A DNA stretch of 64,000 nucleotides from G963664835 sp965220775. Its GTDB lineage: Bacteria > Chloroflexota > UBA6077 > FW602-bin22 > JBCLEL01. The stretch is from contig OZ244845.1 in assembly GCA_965220775.1 (NCBI GenBank), positions 806,001 to 870,000 on the forward strand. The letters are read 5' to 3'. The number at the start of each line of letters is the position of its first letter. Position 1 is the first letter of the stretch. The notes below the pieces were generated by a model that saw only the letters and a program-made list of their open reading frames with translations, ran no database searches and was not told the DNA's origin. The position numbers were made by a program, and so were the translations under genes. Positions 7,783 to 17,209 of this stretch are shown here, piece after piece.

Positions 7783-9588
7783 GTGGTCAAAACGGGTGCA
7801 CACTATATCGCGGACTATATAGTCAAAGCCGGCACCCCCTACGTCGTTGGTATTCCCGGACACGGGAGTTTTCAGTTAACTGACGCTCTCTTCGACCAAC
7901 AGGACAAGACCAAGATAATCCCGGTAATGCACGAGCAGAGCGCAGTGCACGTGGCTGATGCCCATTTTCGCGCGAGCGGCGTTCCGCTGGCAGCCTTTAC
8001 CTCGATTGGCCCCGGCGCTACCAATACTATTATCGCAATGGCCACCGCCTTCGTAGATTCGAGCTCCGTCTTGCTGTTAACCGGCGCTCCTCACACCTAT
8101 ATGAGGGGCCACTCGATCATGCAGGAGCTCGATCGAAACCACTGGGCCGATTTCCCCCGCGTGGCGGAAGGCGTATCCAAAAAGCACTGGGAAATAACCA
8201 ATGTGGAACAGATACCGTTCGTAATGCACCGTGCCTACAATGCCATGCTGTCCGGCCGCCCAGGCCCAGTCCACGTGGAAATTGCGCTCGATGCCTACGC
8301 GAACCCAATAGGGAACCAGCTGCCGGCCGACGATTGCGGCAGGTGGGCTACCGGCCGCAGCCACCCCGATCCCTCGGACGTGGAGAAGGCGGCGGAGCTT
8401 CTCGTCAATGCTCAGCGACCCGCTATCGTAGCCGGCGGTGGCGCCATATCCGCATGCGCTAGCGGCAGTCTGGTCGCTCTCGCCGAGTACATCGGTGCCC
8501 CGATTGTCACTACATTCAATGGCAAGGGCACCATACCCGAGGACCATGAGCTGAACGGTTGGTACGTCGGATCGATGGGAAGTACCTGCGGCAATGCCCT
8601 GACGGCCAACGCGGACGTGCTGCTCAGCGTGGGCTGCCGATTCGTTGACTGGACCTCCGGCTCCTACAAGAAGGGCGTATCTTACAGTATTCCGCCTACC
8701 AAGCTGATCCAAGTGGACATAGACCCCACCGAGATTGGCAAGAACTATCCAGTTGAAGTGGCCCTGTTGGGTGATGCGCAAGCGTCGGTCCAAGGTCTGT
8801 TGCAGGCAGTCCATGACAGGATGCCCGCGCGAGACTACCGCGAGACCGCATACTTTGCCGAATTGGGCAAGCTACAGGACGAATGGAATAATGACGTACA
8901 AGGTCCGCTGCGCACCTCCAACTCTCACCCGATGACCCAGCAACGGGCGATGACAGAGCTGCGCAATGCGGTTGACCGCCGGACTATCATCACCGCCGGA
9001 GCCGGCATGACCCAGATGATCGTCCACCAGGACTTCCCGGTCTACGAGCCGCGCACCCATCTTTCCAGTGGCGGCTTCTCCGCCATGGGGTTCACGGTGC
9101 CGGCGGCCATAGGCGCAAAGCTGGCCCAACCCGACCGTACAGTTGTTGGCGTAGCCGGCGATGGCGATTTTATGCAGACGATGCAGGAGTTGGCCGTGCC
9201 GGCGATGCTGGATCTGCCGGTACTCTTCGTCGTGATGAACAATTGCGGTTGGCTCTCGATCAGGAACGGACAGGATGCGCTGTTCGACCGGAACGTCCTC
9301 AGCGAGTTCCGTCGCTCAGACGGAAGCTGGTATACGCCTCACTTCGCGAATATAGCCGGCGAGTTCGGCCTCCACGGAGAGCGAGTCGATCGGCCCGAGG
9401 AAATAGGGCCTGCCGTCAAGAGAGCGCTTGCCACCGGCGGGCCGGCCCTTGTCGAGATAATGATTGTTAGCGAGGGGCCGGAGGCGACCTACACGATTCC
9501 AGGTTGGTGGGATCTGCCGGTGCCGGCCGATCGAACCGAGCTTCGCGAGGATTACCTGCGACAGCGTCAGGGAATTCAGTTCATCTAA
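7783..9588 (+). CDS. Thiamine-pyrophosphate enzyme, acetolactate synthase/IolD-like
   Basis: This is a TPP-dependent enzyme of about 601 residues with the three-domain acetolactate synthase fold. The catalytic Glu is E51 (VMHEQSAVHVADA). A central domain with AGGGAISA and the C-terminal TPP/Mg motif (GDGD at about 459 to NN at about 486) follow. GGAGG at 7770-7774 precedes GTG 7783 by eight bases, which fits better than the upstream TTG at 7738. With an IolE-like isomerase next, an IolD-like role (ring-opening hydrolysis of a trihydroxycyclohexanedione in inositol catabolism) is possible. A decarboxylase or ligase role on another 2-keto acid is equally open. It starts the long operon. Confidence 0.85.
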   Translation: MVKTGAHYIADYIVKAGTPYVVGIPGHGSFQLTDALFDQQDKTKIIPVMHEQSAVHVADAHFRASGVPLAAFTSIGPGATNTIIAMATAFVDSSSVLLLTGAPHTYMRGHSIMQELDRNHWADFPRVAEGVSKKHWEITNVEQIPFVMHRAYNAMLSGRPGPVHVEIALDAYANPIGNQLPADDCGRWATGRSHPDPSDVEKAAELLVNAQRPAIVAGGGAISACASGSLVALAEYIGAPIVTTFNGKGTIPEDHELNGWYVGSMGSTCGNALTANADVLLSVGCRFVDWTSGSYKKGVSYSIPPTKLIQVDIDPTEIGKNYPVEVALLGDAQASVQGLLQAVHDRMPARDYRETAYFAELGKLQDEWNNDVQGPLRTSNSHPMTQQRAMTELRNAVDRRTIITAGAGMTQMIVHQDFPVYEPRTHLSSGGFSAMGFTVPAAIGAKLAQPDRTVVGVAGDGDFMQTMQELAVPAMLDLPVLFVVMNNCGWLSIRNGQDALFDRNVLSEFRRSDGSWYTPHFANIAGEFGLHGERVDRPEEIGPAVKRALATGGPALVEIMIVSEGPEATYTIPGWWDLPVPADRTELREDYLRQRQGIQFI

Positions 9589-9651
9589 GGATATGGATCC
9601 CTCATCTTGCCCGGACAAGACCGACTCATAAACCAAAATGGGGGTGCATCG

Positions 9652-10533
9652 GTGGCAAAGTGGCACATAGCAGCCGGCGGCGTAACTTGGGGCAGCGAGG
9701 CCGCCTACTATTGGCTTGAGCCGCCTGAGTTCGAACCCATGCTCGATCAGATCGTCGAGGCAGGCTACACCGCGATAGAACGGTCGTCGAATTTCCCCGA
9801 GGATCCGGTACTAGTACGCCGCCTGTTGGAGCAGCGGGGACTTGACTTCGTCGGGGCCTGGCGTTGGATAGACGTATTAGATCCCGCTAATCACGAATCC
9901 GAGTTGTCGCTCACAACCGAGTTTGGTCGACAAGTCAAAGAGATTGGCGGAGGAGTGATCATACTCTCCGAGAAAATCCGGCCCCACAGAAACGAGGTCG
10001 CCGGCCGAGTGACCGAGGCGGACTCACTGTCAGAGAACGAGTTCCAGGCATTGACCGGTTGGCTCAACCGGGCCGGCGAGGCCCTACTCAAACTCGAGCT
10101 CCGTACTGTGTACCATCCACACGCCGGGACTTCTATTGAGAGGCGATTTGAGTTCGAGCGCCTTCTGGCGGCAACCGATCCTTCGTTGGTCGGTTTGTGC
10201 CTTGATACGGGACACGTCGCCTACGCCGGAGATGATCCGGTCGCCGCTCTCGTGGACCACTCCGACCGCATAGCGCACGTGCACTTCAAAGATGTCGACG
10301 TGCCGGCGCTAGCCCAGGCGAAGGCCGAGGGCGTCGACTTCTTGGAGATGATCAGGCGAGGTGTATTCGCAGCCCTGGGCAAAGGAACGGTTGACCTCGC
10401 ACAGGTACTTGGCGCTCTCGAAAGCGTCAGCTACGATGGATGGATCGTCATCGAACAGGACGCGGCAGGCAACCCTCTGGAGGATGCGATAACCAGTCGC
10501 CGGTTCTTGGAGTCGTTCGCGTCCGGCAACTGA
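9652..10533 (+). CDS. Sugar phosphate isomerase/epimerase (IolE-like TIM barrel)
   Basis: A 293-residue xylose-isomerase-like TIM barrel. Likely metal and substrate positions are visible in TVYHPHAGT, LCLDTGHVAYAGDDP, AHVHFKDVD and VIEQD. The GVFAALGKGTVDL and GWIVIEQD stretches resemble IolE, the inosose dehydratase of inositol catabolism. GTG 9652 follows GGGGGTG by a few bases and yields the expected short N-terminus (MAKWHIAAGGVTWG), so it is preferred to TTG 9607. It follows the TPP enzyme closely, and the pair suggests breakdown of a cyclitol or related keto sugar. Confidence 0.82.
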   Translation: MAKWHIAAGGVTWGSEAAYYWLEPPEFEPMLDQIVEAGYTAIERSSNFPEDPVLVRRLLEQRGLDFVGAWRWIDVLDPANHESELSLTTEFGRQVKEIGGGVIILSEKIRPHRNEVAGRVTEADSLSENEFQALTGWLNRAGEALLKLELRTVYHPHAGTSIERRFEFERLLAATDPSLVGLCLDTGHVAYAGDDPVAALVDHSDRIAHVHFKDVDVPALAQAKAEGVDFLEMIRRGVFAALGKGTVDLAQVLGALESVSYDGWIVIEQDAAGNPLEDAITSRRFLESFASGN

Positions 10534-10575
10534 ACCCATCTCCTACAAAGTCGGAAGGCCAGATAGCGGGGAGCT

Positions 10576-11337
10576 ATGACACGAGTCCAATTTGAAGAGC
10601 TACTTCCTCACGAGATCGTAGAAGCTCGCACCAAGAAGCCAGTCGCGTTTCTACCCGTCGGCACCCTCGAATGGCACGGTGAGCATGACTGCATGGGACT
10701 CGACGCGGTCAAGGCACATGCGCTGGCCGTACATTTCGCCGAGCAGGGCGGCGGCATTGCCTTCCCGGCCCAATTCTGGGGGGACAATCGTGAGTACATA
10801 ATGGAATCTCGCGGCGACCCAGACGGCAAGATCGCTGCCAGATTTGGGTTGCCCAAGTCGACCTTCGCACCAGGTTACATGGATAAAACGTGTACCGAGC
10901 AAGAGCTGTTCCACATCCAGCTTCTGCTCCATATGATGCGGACGGTCGAAAGCTATGGATTCAAAGTCATAATCGTTCTGGCCGGACACTATGGATTAAG
11001 GCCCCACGCGGATTCTGCCGTCCATCTGTTCGCCGCCGGCCATCAACAAGTAAGGAGCGCCGTGGCCTGGGCCTGCACCGGTTTCGAGTTGGTCGGGGAC
11101 GTGCTGCCGGACGCCGGCGACCACGCCGGCAAATGGGAGACTTCGCTGATGCTGGCCCTGAGGCCGGATTGCGTAGACATGAGCCGGCTGCCCGCCGATC
11201 CGGATCAGGAGTTGCTCGGAGTTGGCGGCAATCGACCTCCCCAGGAGGCTTCGGCTGAGTATGGCCGGCGAGCGGTCGATCTGATTACAGAGCGCGTATT
11301 TGCAAAGGTTGACGAGCTACTGGCGACCTTTCCGTGA
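10576..11337 (+). CDS. Creatininase-family amidohydrolase
   Basis: 253 residues with the creatininase signature FLPVGTLEWHGEH. E32, H34, H37 and D43 are candidate metal ligands. Further motifs are LAGHYG and GDHAGKWETS, where the Glu of WETS is a conserved family ligand. Members hydrolyse cyclic amides or act on riboflavin and cofactor intermediates; the substrate here is unknown. ATG 10576 lies just after GGGGAGCT. It sits between the IolE-like gene and a PhyH gene in the same direction. Confidence 0.83.
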   Translation: MTRVQFEELLPHEIVEARTKKPVAFLPVGTLEWHGEHDCMGLDAVKAHALAVHFAEQGGGIAFPAQFWGDNREYIMESRGDPDGKIAARFGLPKSTFAPGYMDKTCTEQELFHIQLLLHMMRTVESYGFKVIIVLAGHYGLRPHADSAVHLFAAGHQQVRSAVAWACTGFELVGDVLPDAGDHAGKWETSLMLALRPDCVDMSRLPADPDQELLGVGGNRPPQEASAEYGRRAVDLITERVFAKVDELLATFP

Positions 11338-11411
11338 GCTATGAGAGCATAGACTAGTGTGAGCGGGACGCATCGCAGTCAGAGGAGGCGGCGTATGAGG
11401 AGCTCCCACGA

Positions 11412-12305
11412 ATGAAGCTTAGACAGTCCCAGATCGATGAATTCAACGATCAGGGCTACCTTCATTTGGACGGTGTTCTCGACCCTGACGATTTGAACCC
11501 GGTCCGGTGGGAGTTAGAAGGGATCGTCGATCGGAATGCGCGCCGGCTGTTCGCCGAGGGCAAGATCTCTTCTCTGCACGAGCGTGAGCCCTTCGAGTAT
11601 CGCGTAGCCCGGATTGCCGAAGAGTCGCTAGAAATCCTCGGCGAGGTCAGTCCCCACCAGTCGCTAGGACCCGCCATTTTTCACCTTATGTGCAACCCCA
11701 AGCTGCTTGCTATCGTGGAATCTCTCGTAGGCGCGGAAATACTCTGTCATCCTATCCACGTGCTACGAGCGCGCATCCCGGACAGTATTGGTCCCTGGGC
11801 CGGCAACCGTTCCGGCTATCACCAGGATGTCGCTGTGGTTCAACCTGATGGTGAGAACACCCTGATGGTGACTCTGTGGATACCACTCGTTGACGCTACG
11901 GAGGAGAATGGCTGCGTCGAAGTCATTCCCGGCAGTCACATGCATGGTGTTCGCCGGCACCAATGGTTTCACACCTACCTCGTCACCCAAGAGGATCTTC
12001 CACCCGGCGAACCCAAACCCCTGGCGACGGACGCTGGCGGGATTGCCGTCTTTCACCCGTATCTATGCCACGTTAGTGGTGAAAACCGGTCGCAAGGAGT
12101 GCGCTGGACAACGGACTTGCGCTACCAGGATCCGTCCCAACCGACTGGCCACCCCTACCTCTCCGGCTTCATAGCTCAGAGCCGCTCGAATCCGGCCAGC
12201 GAGCTAACCTACCCTGAATGGGTTACCATGTGGGAAAGGGCCCTGGCCGACGACAGTCCGAAACCTCAAGTCGAACGCTTTCCCAGGCCCGTCGAAAACG
12301 CTTAG
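11412..12305 (+). CDS. PhyH-family dioxygenase (divergent member)
   Basis: A 297-residue PhyH-like protein of a different subgroup from the six similar ones. It opens with SQIDEFNDQGYLHLDGVL, carries H137 and D139 in GYHQDVAV, the strand WIPLVDATEENGCVEVIPGSH, and the distal H220 and R231 (FHPYLCHVSGENRSQGVR). The arrangement resembles ectoine-hydroxylase and phytanoyl-CoA hydroxylase-like proteins generally. It ends 17 bases before the binding-protein gene and is part of the same operon, suggesting that it oxidises the imported compound or a product of it. Confidence 0.85.
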   Translation: MKLRQSQIDEFNDQGYLHLDGVLDPDDLNPVRWELEGIVDRNARRLFAEGKISSLHEREPFEYRVARIAEESLEILGEVSPHQSLGPAIFHLMCNPKLLAIVESLVGAEILCHPIHVLRARIPDSIGPWAGNRSGYHQDVAVVQPDGENTLMVTLWIPLVDATEENGCVEVIPGSHMHGVRRHQWFHTYLVTQEDLPPGEPKPLATDAGGIAVFHPYLCHVSGENRSQGVRWTTDLRYQDPSQPTGHPYLSGFIAQSRSNPASELTYPEWVTMWERALADDSPKPQVERFPRPVENA

Positions 12306-12322
12306 GTATGCGGAGAGTACAG

Positions 12323-15313
12323 ATGATGAACTCGAACCTCCTAGCGTGGACTAGGCTTCCTCGCCTTGGCAGCATGTTGGCGGTTCTGCTGCTGATGGGT
12401 GCCTTAGCGGTGTCGAGCGAGCCGAGGCCGGTTAATGCTTCGCCAGTCCTTCCCCAACCTCCGGCCGGGCCGGGCCTACAGCAAGTAGTTGATCTCGAGC
12501 CACGCTACGCCGAGGCTCGGGCTCAGTACCTGGAAGCCGGCATGCGGCCAATTGACGGAATCCGCATTTCGATTCCTGCTCCCGACTTCACCTCCAGATC
12601 GTCCGAAGGTGACTTGGACGTGGTCGACAACTTCGAAGGGCGTTCAGGACCCACTCTGATTTGGCCCGACACCGTGGACTGGATTGAGTGGACCTTCGAT
12701 ATCGACACGCCTGGACTGTATAGCATCGTGGTGGAATATTTCCCAATCGCTGGCAACCGGTCATCCATTCATAGAGCACTCAAGATAGATGGGGAACACC
12801 CGTTCTTGGAAGCTAAGCGGACTATCTTCTATCGGGTCTGGCGCGATGCCGGACCGCCGGAGCGCGACCGGGATGGCAATGACCTACGCCCGCCGCAGCG
12901 AGAGGCGCCGCGATGGATAGTCGAGCCTCTAAAGGATGGCGAAGGTTGGTATTCGGAGCCATTCGAGTTTGCCTTCCACAAAGGCACGCACAAGCTCCGC
13001 TTGGTGACAGTACGTGAACCGATCGCGATTGGCGCTATTCATATTGTCTCTCCGAGAGTTACTCCTTCTTATGCGGTCATGAGGGAGCGCTACCAACAGA
13101 GCGGTCTTTCGGCCGTGGCTGAGACTGTAGAAATCAAGATGCAGGCGGAGAGTCCCAGCAGCAAGACCGATCCGACCATGAGAGGCGAAGTAGATTACGG
13201 TCCATTGACGGAACCACAGGCGCAAGGACTTTACCGCCTCAACCAGTTTGGCGGCTGGCGCTGGCGGTTGGGAGGTCGCTGGGTCGAGTGGGCTTTCGAT
13301 GTGCCTTCCGAGGGCCTTTATCAGCTCTTCTTCCGCATGTGGCAGGGTTATGAGAGCGGACTGCCTGTGCCCCGAACCATCGAAATCGATGGCCAGGTCC
13401 CGTTTGAGGAGTTCAAGGAGGTCTTCTTCCCCCGAGACCGGCAGTGGCAGGGCTTCCGCCCCGAGACTCCCGACGGCGATCCGTACCTGGTGCATCTGAC
13501 GAGGGGTCAACACGTAATCCGGCTGACGCCAGTGGTCGGCCCAATGCGACATACGCTCTGGGCTATAGAAGACGTGACGCTGGAGATGTCGCTTATGGCC
13601 CGCGAGGTCACAATGGTTGCCGGCGCACAACCGGATCCGAACCGTATTATGTGGAAGCTGGCCGACCGGATACCTAATCTCGTCGAACGGCTCGGCGTGA
13701 TGGCAGAGTTGCTTGAGATCGAGTCAGATCGCCTGGAGGAGATCAGCGGATACAGACCAAACGCCGCCAATAGCCTGTTGGCGGTGGCGGGCCAACTGCG
13801 CTCGTTGGCCGACCAGCCGGATACACTGCCGGGACGAATTGAAGAGTTCCGAGGCAGCCAGTCGATCCTTGCGGCCTGGCAGTTGAGACTGCGCGACCAG
13901 CCTCTTAACCTGGATTATTTGCTATTCTCCTCGCCGAACGCGGCGTTGCCTCGGGCTACGCCCAACATCTTCGAGCAGGCTTGGTCAACGGTTGTCAACT
14001 TCACTGCGTCTTTCCAGAGAGACTACATAGGAGTCGGCTCCAGGTACGAGGCTGGTGAGTTCGATGCCCCACTGATCACGGTCTGGGTGGCCCGTGGCCG
14101 CGAGTGGGGCATGATCATGAAAGACATGATCGAGGACGACTTCACCCCCAATACCGGGATCCGCGTAAACGTCGAGGTCTTCCCGGCGGACCAGGTCGTC
14201 GCCGGCGGTCTTAACGTTATCTTGCTAGCGGCCGCTACCGGCAAGGCTCCCGATGTAGCAACCGGCGTCGATCCGAACCTTCCGGTCGAGTTCGCAATTC
14301 GCAACGCGATCGTCGATTTGTCGCAATTTTCCGATTATCCCGAGGTCGAGCAACGGTTCCGGCCCGGGGCGATCACGCCCTACCGCTATCAGGAAGGCGT
14401 CTACGCCATACCCGAGTCCCAGGACTTCAACATGCTCTTCTATCGGACCGATATCCTGGCAGAGTTGGGTCTCGAGCCGCCGGAAACATGGGAGGAAACT
14501 TACAATGTCATCTGGCAACTGCACCAGCACGGGTTGAACTTCTACTATCCGCAGGTGGGAGGAGGCACTATCGCTACTGGTACGATCGGTCAAACCCCGG
14601 GGTTCAATCCCTTCCTATTCCAGAATGGCGGGCAGTTTTACAGCGACGACAAACGTCGTTCAGGCTTGGACACGCCCGAAGCGCTGGCGGCAATAAAGGA
14701 GTGGACCGGGCTGTATCGGAACTACAAGATTCCTCTCCAGGCCAACTTCTTCAACCGTATGCGAACCGGCGAGATACCGATCGGCATATCCCACTACTGG
14801 GACTACATCTTGTTTTCGACCGCCGCGCCGGAGCTGATCGGCCGCTGGAAGATGGTTCCATTGCCTGGTACGCCTCTTCCCGACGGAACAATCGATCGTT
14901 CGTCAGGTGGTGAAGGAAGAGCAGTGGTCATGCTTAAATCCTCCAAGTTGAAAGACGAGTCGTGGGAGTTTATGAAGTGGTGGATGTCCACGGAGGTTCA
15001 GTCTCGCTACGCCCAGGAGCTACAGGCGTTGATTGGCGTCGAAGCCCGTTGGAACACCGCGAACGTGGAGGCGCTAGAGAACCTGCCTTGGCCCAAAGAG
15101 GACATTGCGGCTATCCAGGAACAGTGGAAGTGGTTCAAGGAACGCCCCGTGGTTCTTGGCGGTTACTTCACAGATCGGCACATAGTAAATGCCTGGAACC
15201 GCATCGTTCTGTTGGGATGGAGTGAGCGGGAGGCGGTAGAAGAAGCAGTTCGGGACATCAACCGAGAACTTGCCAAAAAACGAGAAGAGTTTGGCCTGGA
15301 CGCCAATAGATAG
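12323..15313 (+). CDS. Extracellular solute-binding protein fused to twin sugar-binding-like modules
   Basis: About 996 residues, exported. A signal peptide or anchor is visible at residues 15-32 (LGSMLAVLLLMGALAVSS). Two related beta-sandwich-like modules follow, with WIEWTFDIDTPGLYSI near residue 120 and WVEWAFDVPSEGLYQL near residue 320, each followed by an IDG...PF strand pair. From about residue 585 there is a family 1 sugar-binding protein domain (ITVWVARGREW, then FNMLFYRTDILAELGLEPPETWEE). GGAGAG at 12312-12317 supports ATG 12323 or 12326. It feeds the two permeases downstream. The double module would hold a polymer or glycoconjugate near the importer. Confidence 0.87.
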   Translation: MMNSNLLAWTRLPRLGSMLAVLLLMGALAVSSEPRPVNASPVLPQPPAGPGLQQVVDLEPRYAEARAQYLEAGMRPIDGIRISIPAPDFTSRSSEGDLDVVDNFEGRSGPTLIWPDTVDWIEWTFDIDTPGLYSIVVEYFPIAGNRSSIHRALKIDGEHPFLEAKRTIFYRVWRDAGPPERDRDGNDLRPPQREAPRWIVEPLKDGEGWYSEPFEFAFHKGTHKLRLVTVREPIAIGAIHIVSPRVTPSYAVMRERYQQSGLSAVAETVEIKMQAESPSSKTDPTMRGEVDYGPLTEPQAQGLYRLNQFGGWRWRLGGRWVEWAFDVPSEGLYQLFFRMWQGYESGLPVPRTIEIDGQVPFEEFKEVFFPRDRQWQGFRPETPDGDPYLVHLTRGQHVIRLTPVVGPMRHTLWAIEDVTLEMSLMAREVTMVAGAQPDPNRIMWKLADRIPNLVERLGVMAELLEIESDRLEEISGYRPNAANSLLAVAGQLRSLADQPDTLPGRIEEFRGSQSILAAWQLRLRDQPLNLDYLLFSSPNAALPRATPNIFEQAWSTVVNFTASFQRDYIGVGSRYEAGEFDAPLITVWVARGREWGMIMKDMIEDDFTPNTGIRVNVEVFPADQVVAGGLNVILLAAATGKAPDVATGVDPNLPVEFAIRNAIVDLSQFSDYPEVEQRFRPGAITPYRYQEGVYAIPESQDFNMLFYRTDILAELGLEPPETWEETYNVIWQLHQHGLNFYYPQVGGGTIATGTIGQTPGFNPFLFQNGGQFYSDDKRRSGLDTPEALAAIKEWTGLYRNYKIPLQANFFNRMRTGEIPIGISHYWDYILFSTAAPELIGRWKMVPLPGTPLPDGTIDRSSGGEGRAVVMLKSSKLKDESWEFMKWWMSTEVQSRYAQELQALIGVEARWNTANVEALENLPWPKEDIAAIQEQWKWFKERPVVLGGYFTDRHIVNAWNRIVLLGWSEREAVEEAVRDINRELAKKREEFGLDANR

Positions 15314-15345
15314 GTAGCTGAATCGCAGAGCGTGGAGAGATTAGC

Positions 15346-16314
15346 TTGAGCCGGCTTGTCGGTCGCACACAACCAGTGGGGGCAGCCTCCTCGTCAGGGT
15401 TTGCAGTCGCGCAGACGCGGACTCGGTTAGGTATCACCCGAACAACGCACCGGCACATAGTCTCTTACCTTTTTGTTGCTCCTTTTCTAGCGCTGTTCTT
15501 GGTGTTCGTAGTGGCTCCGGTGATCGCCGCCGTTTATCTCAGCGGAACCTACTTCAACCTCTTGGAGGCGCCGGTTTGGCTCGGTCTGTCTAACTATCGC
15601 CTGCTCTTCTTGAGCGACGATATTTTCCTCATAGCCGTAGGTAATACACTGACGTTCGCGATCATCACTGGCCCGTTGGGCTTCGTTCTGTCGTTTGTGT
15701 TGGCCTGGTTCATCAATCGTGTGCCCATCCGGACACCCTACACGCTGGCCTTTTACACCCCTTCTATCACCAGCGCGATCGCAATGGCTATAGTGTGGAA
15801 GTTTATCTTCTCGAACGACCGCTATGGTCTTGTAAACAACATTGGCATGCAACTCGGAGCCCTTTATGAGCCCTTTCCTTGGCTATCTCATCAAGACACG
15901 ATCTTGCCGGTGATCATGTTCGTGGCACTCTGGATGAGCATGGGAACCAACTTTCTGGTCTTCCTGGCCGGACTGCAAAACGTGCCCACCGAGTTGTACG
16001 AAGCCGGTCGCATGGATGGCATCTCCAGCCCCGTCGTCGAAGTCTGGCACATAACCTTGCCGATGATGCGGCCACAGCTTCTGTTTGGAGCCGTGATGTC
16101 TATCGTGATATCGTTCACCGTTTTCCAGATCGCACTTCAGCTAGTCGGCCTGCCCAGTCCGCTATACGCCGGCCACACCATTGTGGCCCATCTTTACGAC
16201 TATGCCTTCATTCGATTCGAAATGGGCTACGCATCGGCAATTGCGGTAATCTTGTTCTTGTTTACTTTCCTGCTCGGGCGTGCCGCTATGCGAATGTTTA
16301 GCAGCGAGGACTAG
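15346..16314 (+). CDS. Sugar ABC transporter permease (MalF type)
   Basis: A 322-residue inner-membrane permease with six predicted helices. The first is YLFVAPFLALFLVFVVAPVIAAVYL, and the EAA loop reads LYEAGRMDGISS...ITLPMMRPQ. The start is TTG 15346, supported by GGAGAG six bases upstream. The gene follows the binding protein by 32 bases and precedes the MalG-type partner by five bases, so the three form one importer. The ATPase must be supplied from elsewhere. Confidence 0.88.
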   Translation: MSRLVGRTQPVGAASSSGFAVAQTRTRLGITRTTHRHIVSYLFVAPFLALFLVFVVAPVIAAVYLSGTYFNLLEAPVWLGLSNYRLLFLSDDIFLIAVGNTLTFAIITGPLGFVLSFVLAWFINRVPIRTPYTLAFYTPSITSAIAMAIVWKFIFSNDRYGLVNNIGMQLGALYEPFPWLSHQDTILPVIMFVALWMSMGTNFLVFLAGLQNVPTELYEAGRMDGISSPVVEVWHITLPMMRPQLLFGAVMSIVISFTVFQIALQLVGLPSPLYAGHTIVAHLYDYAFIRFEMGYASAIAVILFLFTFLLGRAAMRMFSSED

Positions 16315-16319
16315 AGATC

Positions 16320-17189
16320 ATGGCTCAATCTCAGCTGGTACGTCGTTGGGGCGGCGTCGGCGCCGGCGAAATCATCATCATGATTCTCCTGACCTCACTG
16401 GGGCTTTTCATGGCGTTGCCATTGGTCTACATGATATCCACCGCGTTCAAGCCTCTCGAGGAGCTATTTCTCTGGCCCCCACGCTTTGTCGTTCTGCGGC
16501 CGGTGATGGACAATTTCGAGACTCTTCTAATATCCACCTCGGCGCTCGCCGTGCCCTTTTCACGGTACATATTCAACAGCATGTTGGTGGCGGTCTTGGT
16601 TGTAGCTGGTGTTATCGTGTTGGCTAGCCTCGCTGCCTACCCCCTGGCGAAGCACCGAGATATGCCCGGGCGCAATTTCATCTTTCTATCCGTAATCGCT
16701 GGATTGATGTTTGCGCCGGAAGTGACCCAGATACCTCGCTACATAGTCATCGACTCGTTAGGCATGATCAATACGTATTGGGCGCTAATATTGCCGCTCC
16801 TACCCAGCACCTATGGGTTGTTCCTCATGAAGCAGTTTACCGAACAGGTGCCCGATGAGATGCTTGAGTCCGCCCGTTTAGATGGGGCTAGCGAGTTACG
16901 AATATTCTGGCAAATCGTCATGCCTCTGGTCCGGCCGGCCTGGGCTACCCTCACCATTATCACCTTCATATTCGCCTGGAATGAGTTCTTCGGCCCGCTC
17001 GTATTTACCCGGACCGAAGCCATGCGTACGCTGCCACTGGCGCTGGCGACGATCGGCACGGAATCGATCGCGCGGCAGGGAGCGGTCGCGGCGGCTACAA
17101 TGATTACAACCGCCGTGCCCATCATTGTCTTCGTTATCTTCCACAAGAAGGTGATGGAGACTATGGCATATTCAGGACTCAAGGGCTAG
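16320..17189 (+). CDS. Carbohydrate ABC transporter permease (MalG type)
   Basis: A 289-residue partner permease. It shows the first helix (IIMILLTSLGLFMALPLVYMI), the STAFKPLEE loop, the EAA loop (MLESARLDGASELRIFWQIVMPLVRP) and a typical short C-terminus (FHKKVMETMAYSGLKG). ATG 16320 is five bases after the MalF-type gene. It belongs to the importer begun by the fused binding protein. Downstream are sugar-modifying genes, which fits a dedicated uptake and conversion operon. Confidence 0.88.
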   Translation: MAQSQLVRRWGGVGAGEIIIMILLTSLGLFMALPLVYMISTAFKPLEELFLWPPRFVVLRPVMDNFETLLISTSALAVPFSRYIFNSMLVAVLVVAGVIVLASLAAYPLAKHRDMPGRNFIFLSVIAGLMFAPEVTQIPRYIVIDSLGMINTYWALILPLLPSTYGLFLMKQFTEQVPDEMLESARLDGASELRIFWQIVMPLVRPAWATLTIITFIFAWNEFFGPLVFTRTEAMRTLPLALATIGTESIARQGAVAAATMITTAVPIIVFVIFHKKVMETMAYSGLKG

Positions 17190-17209
17190 TTAGAGCTCAG
17201 GGAGACGCC

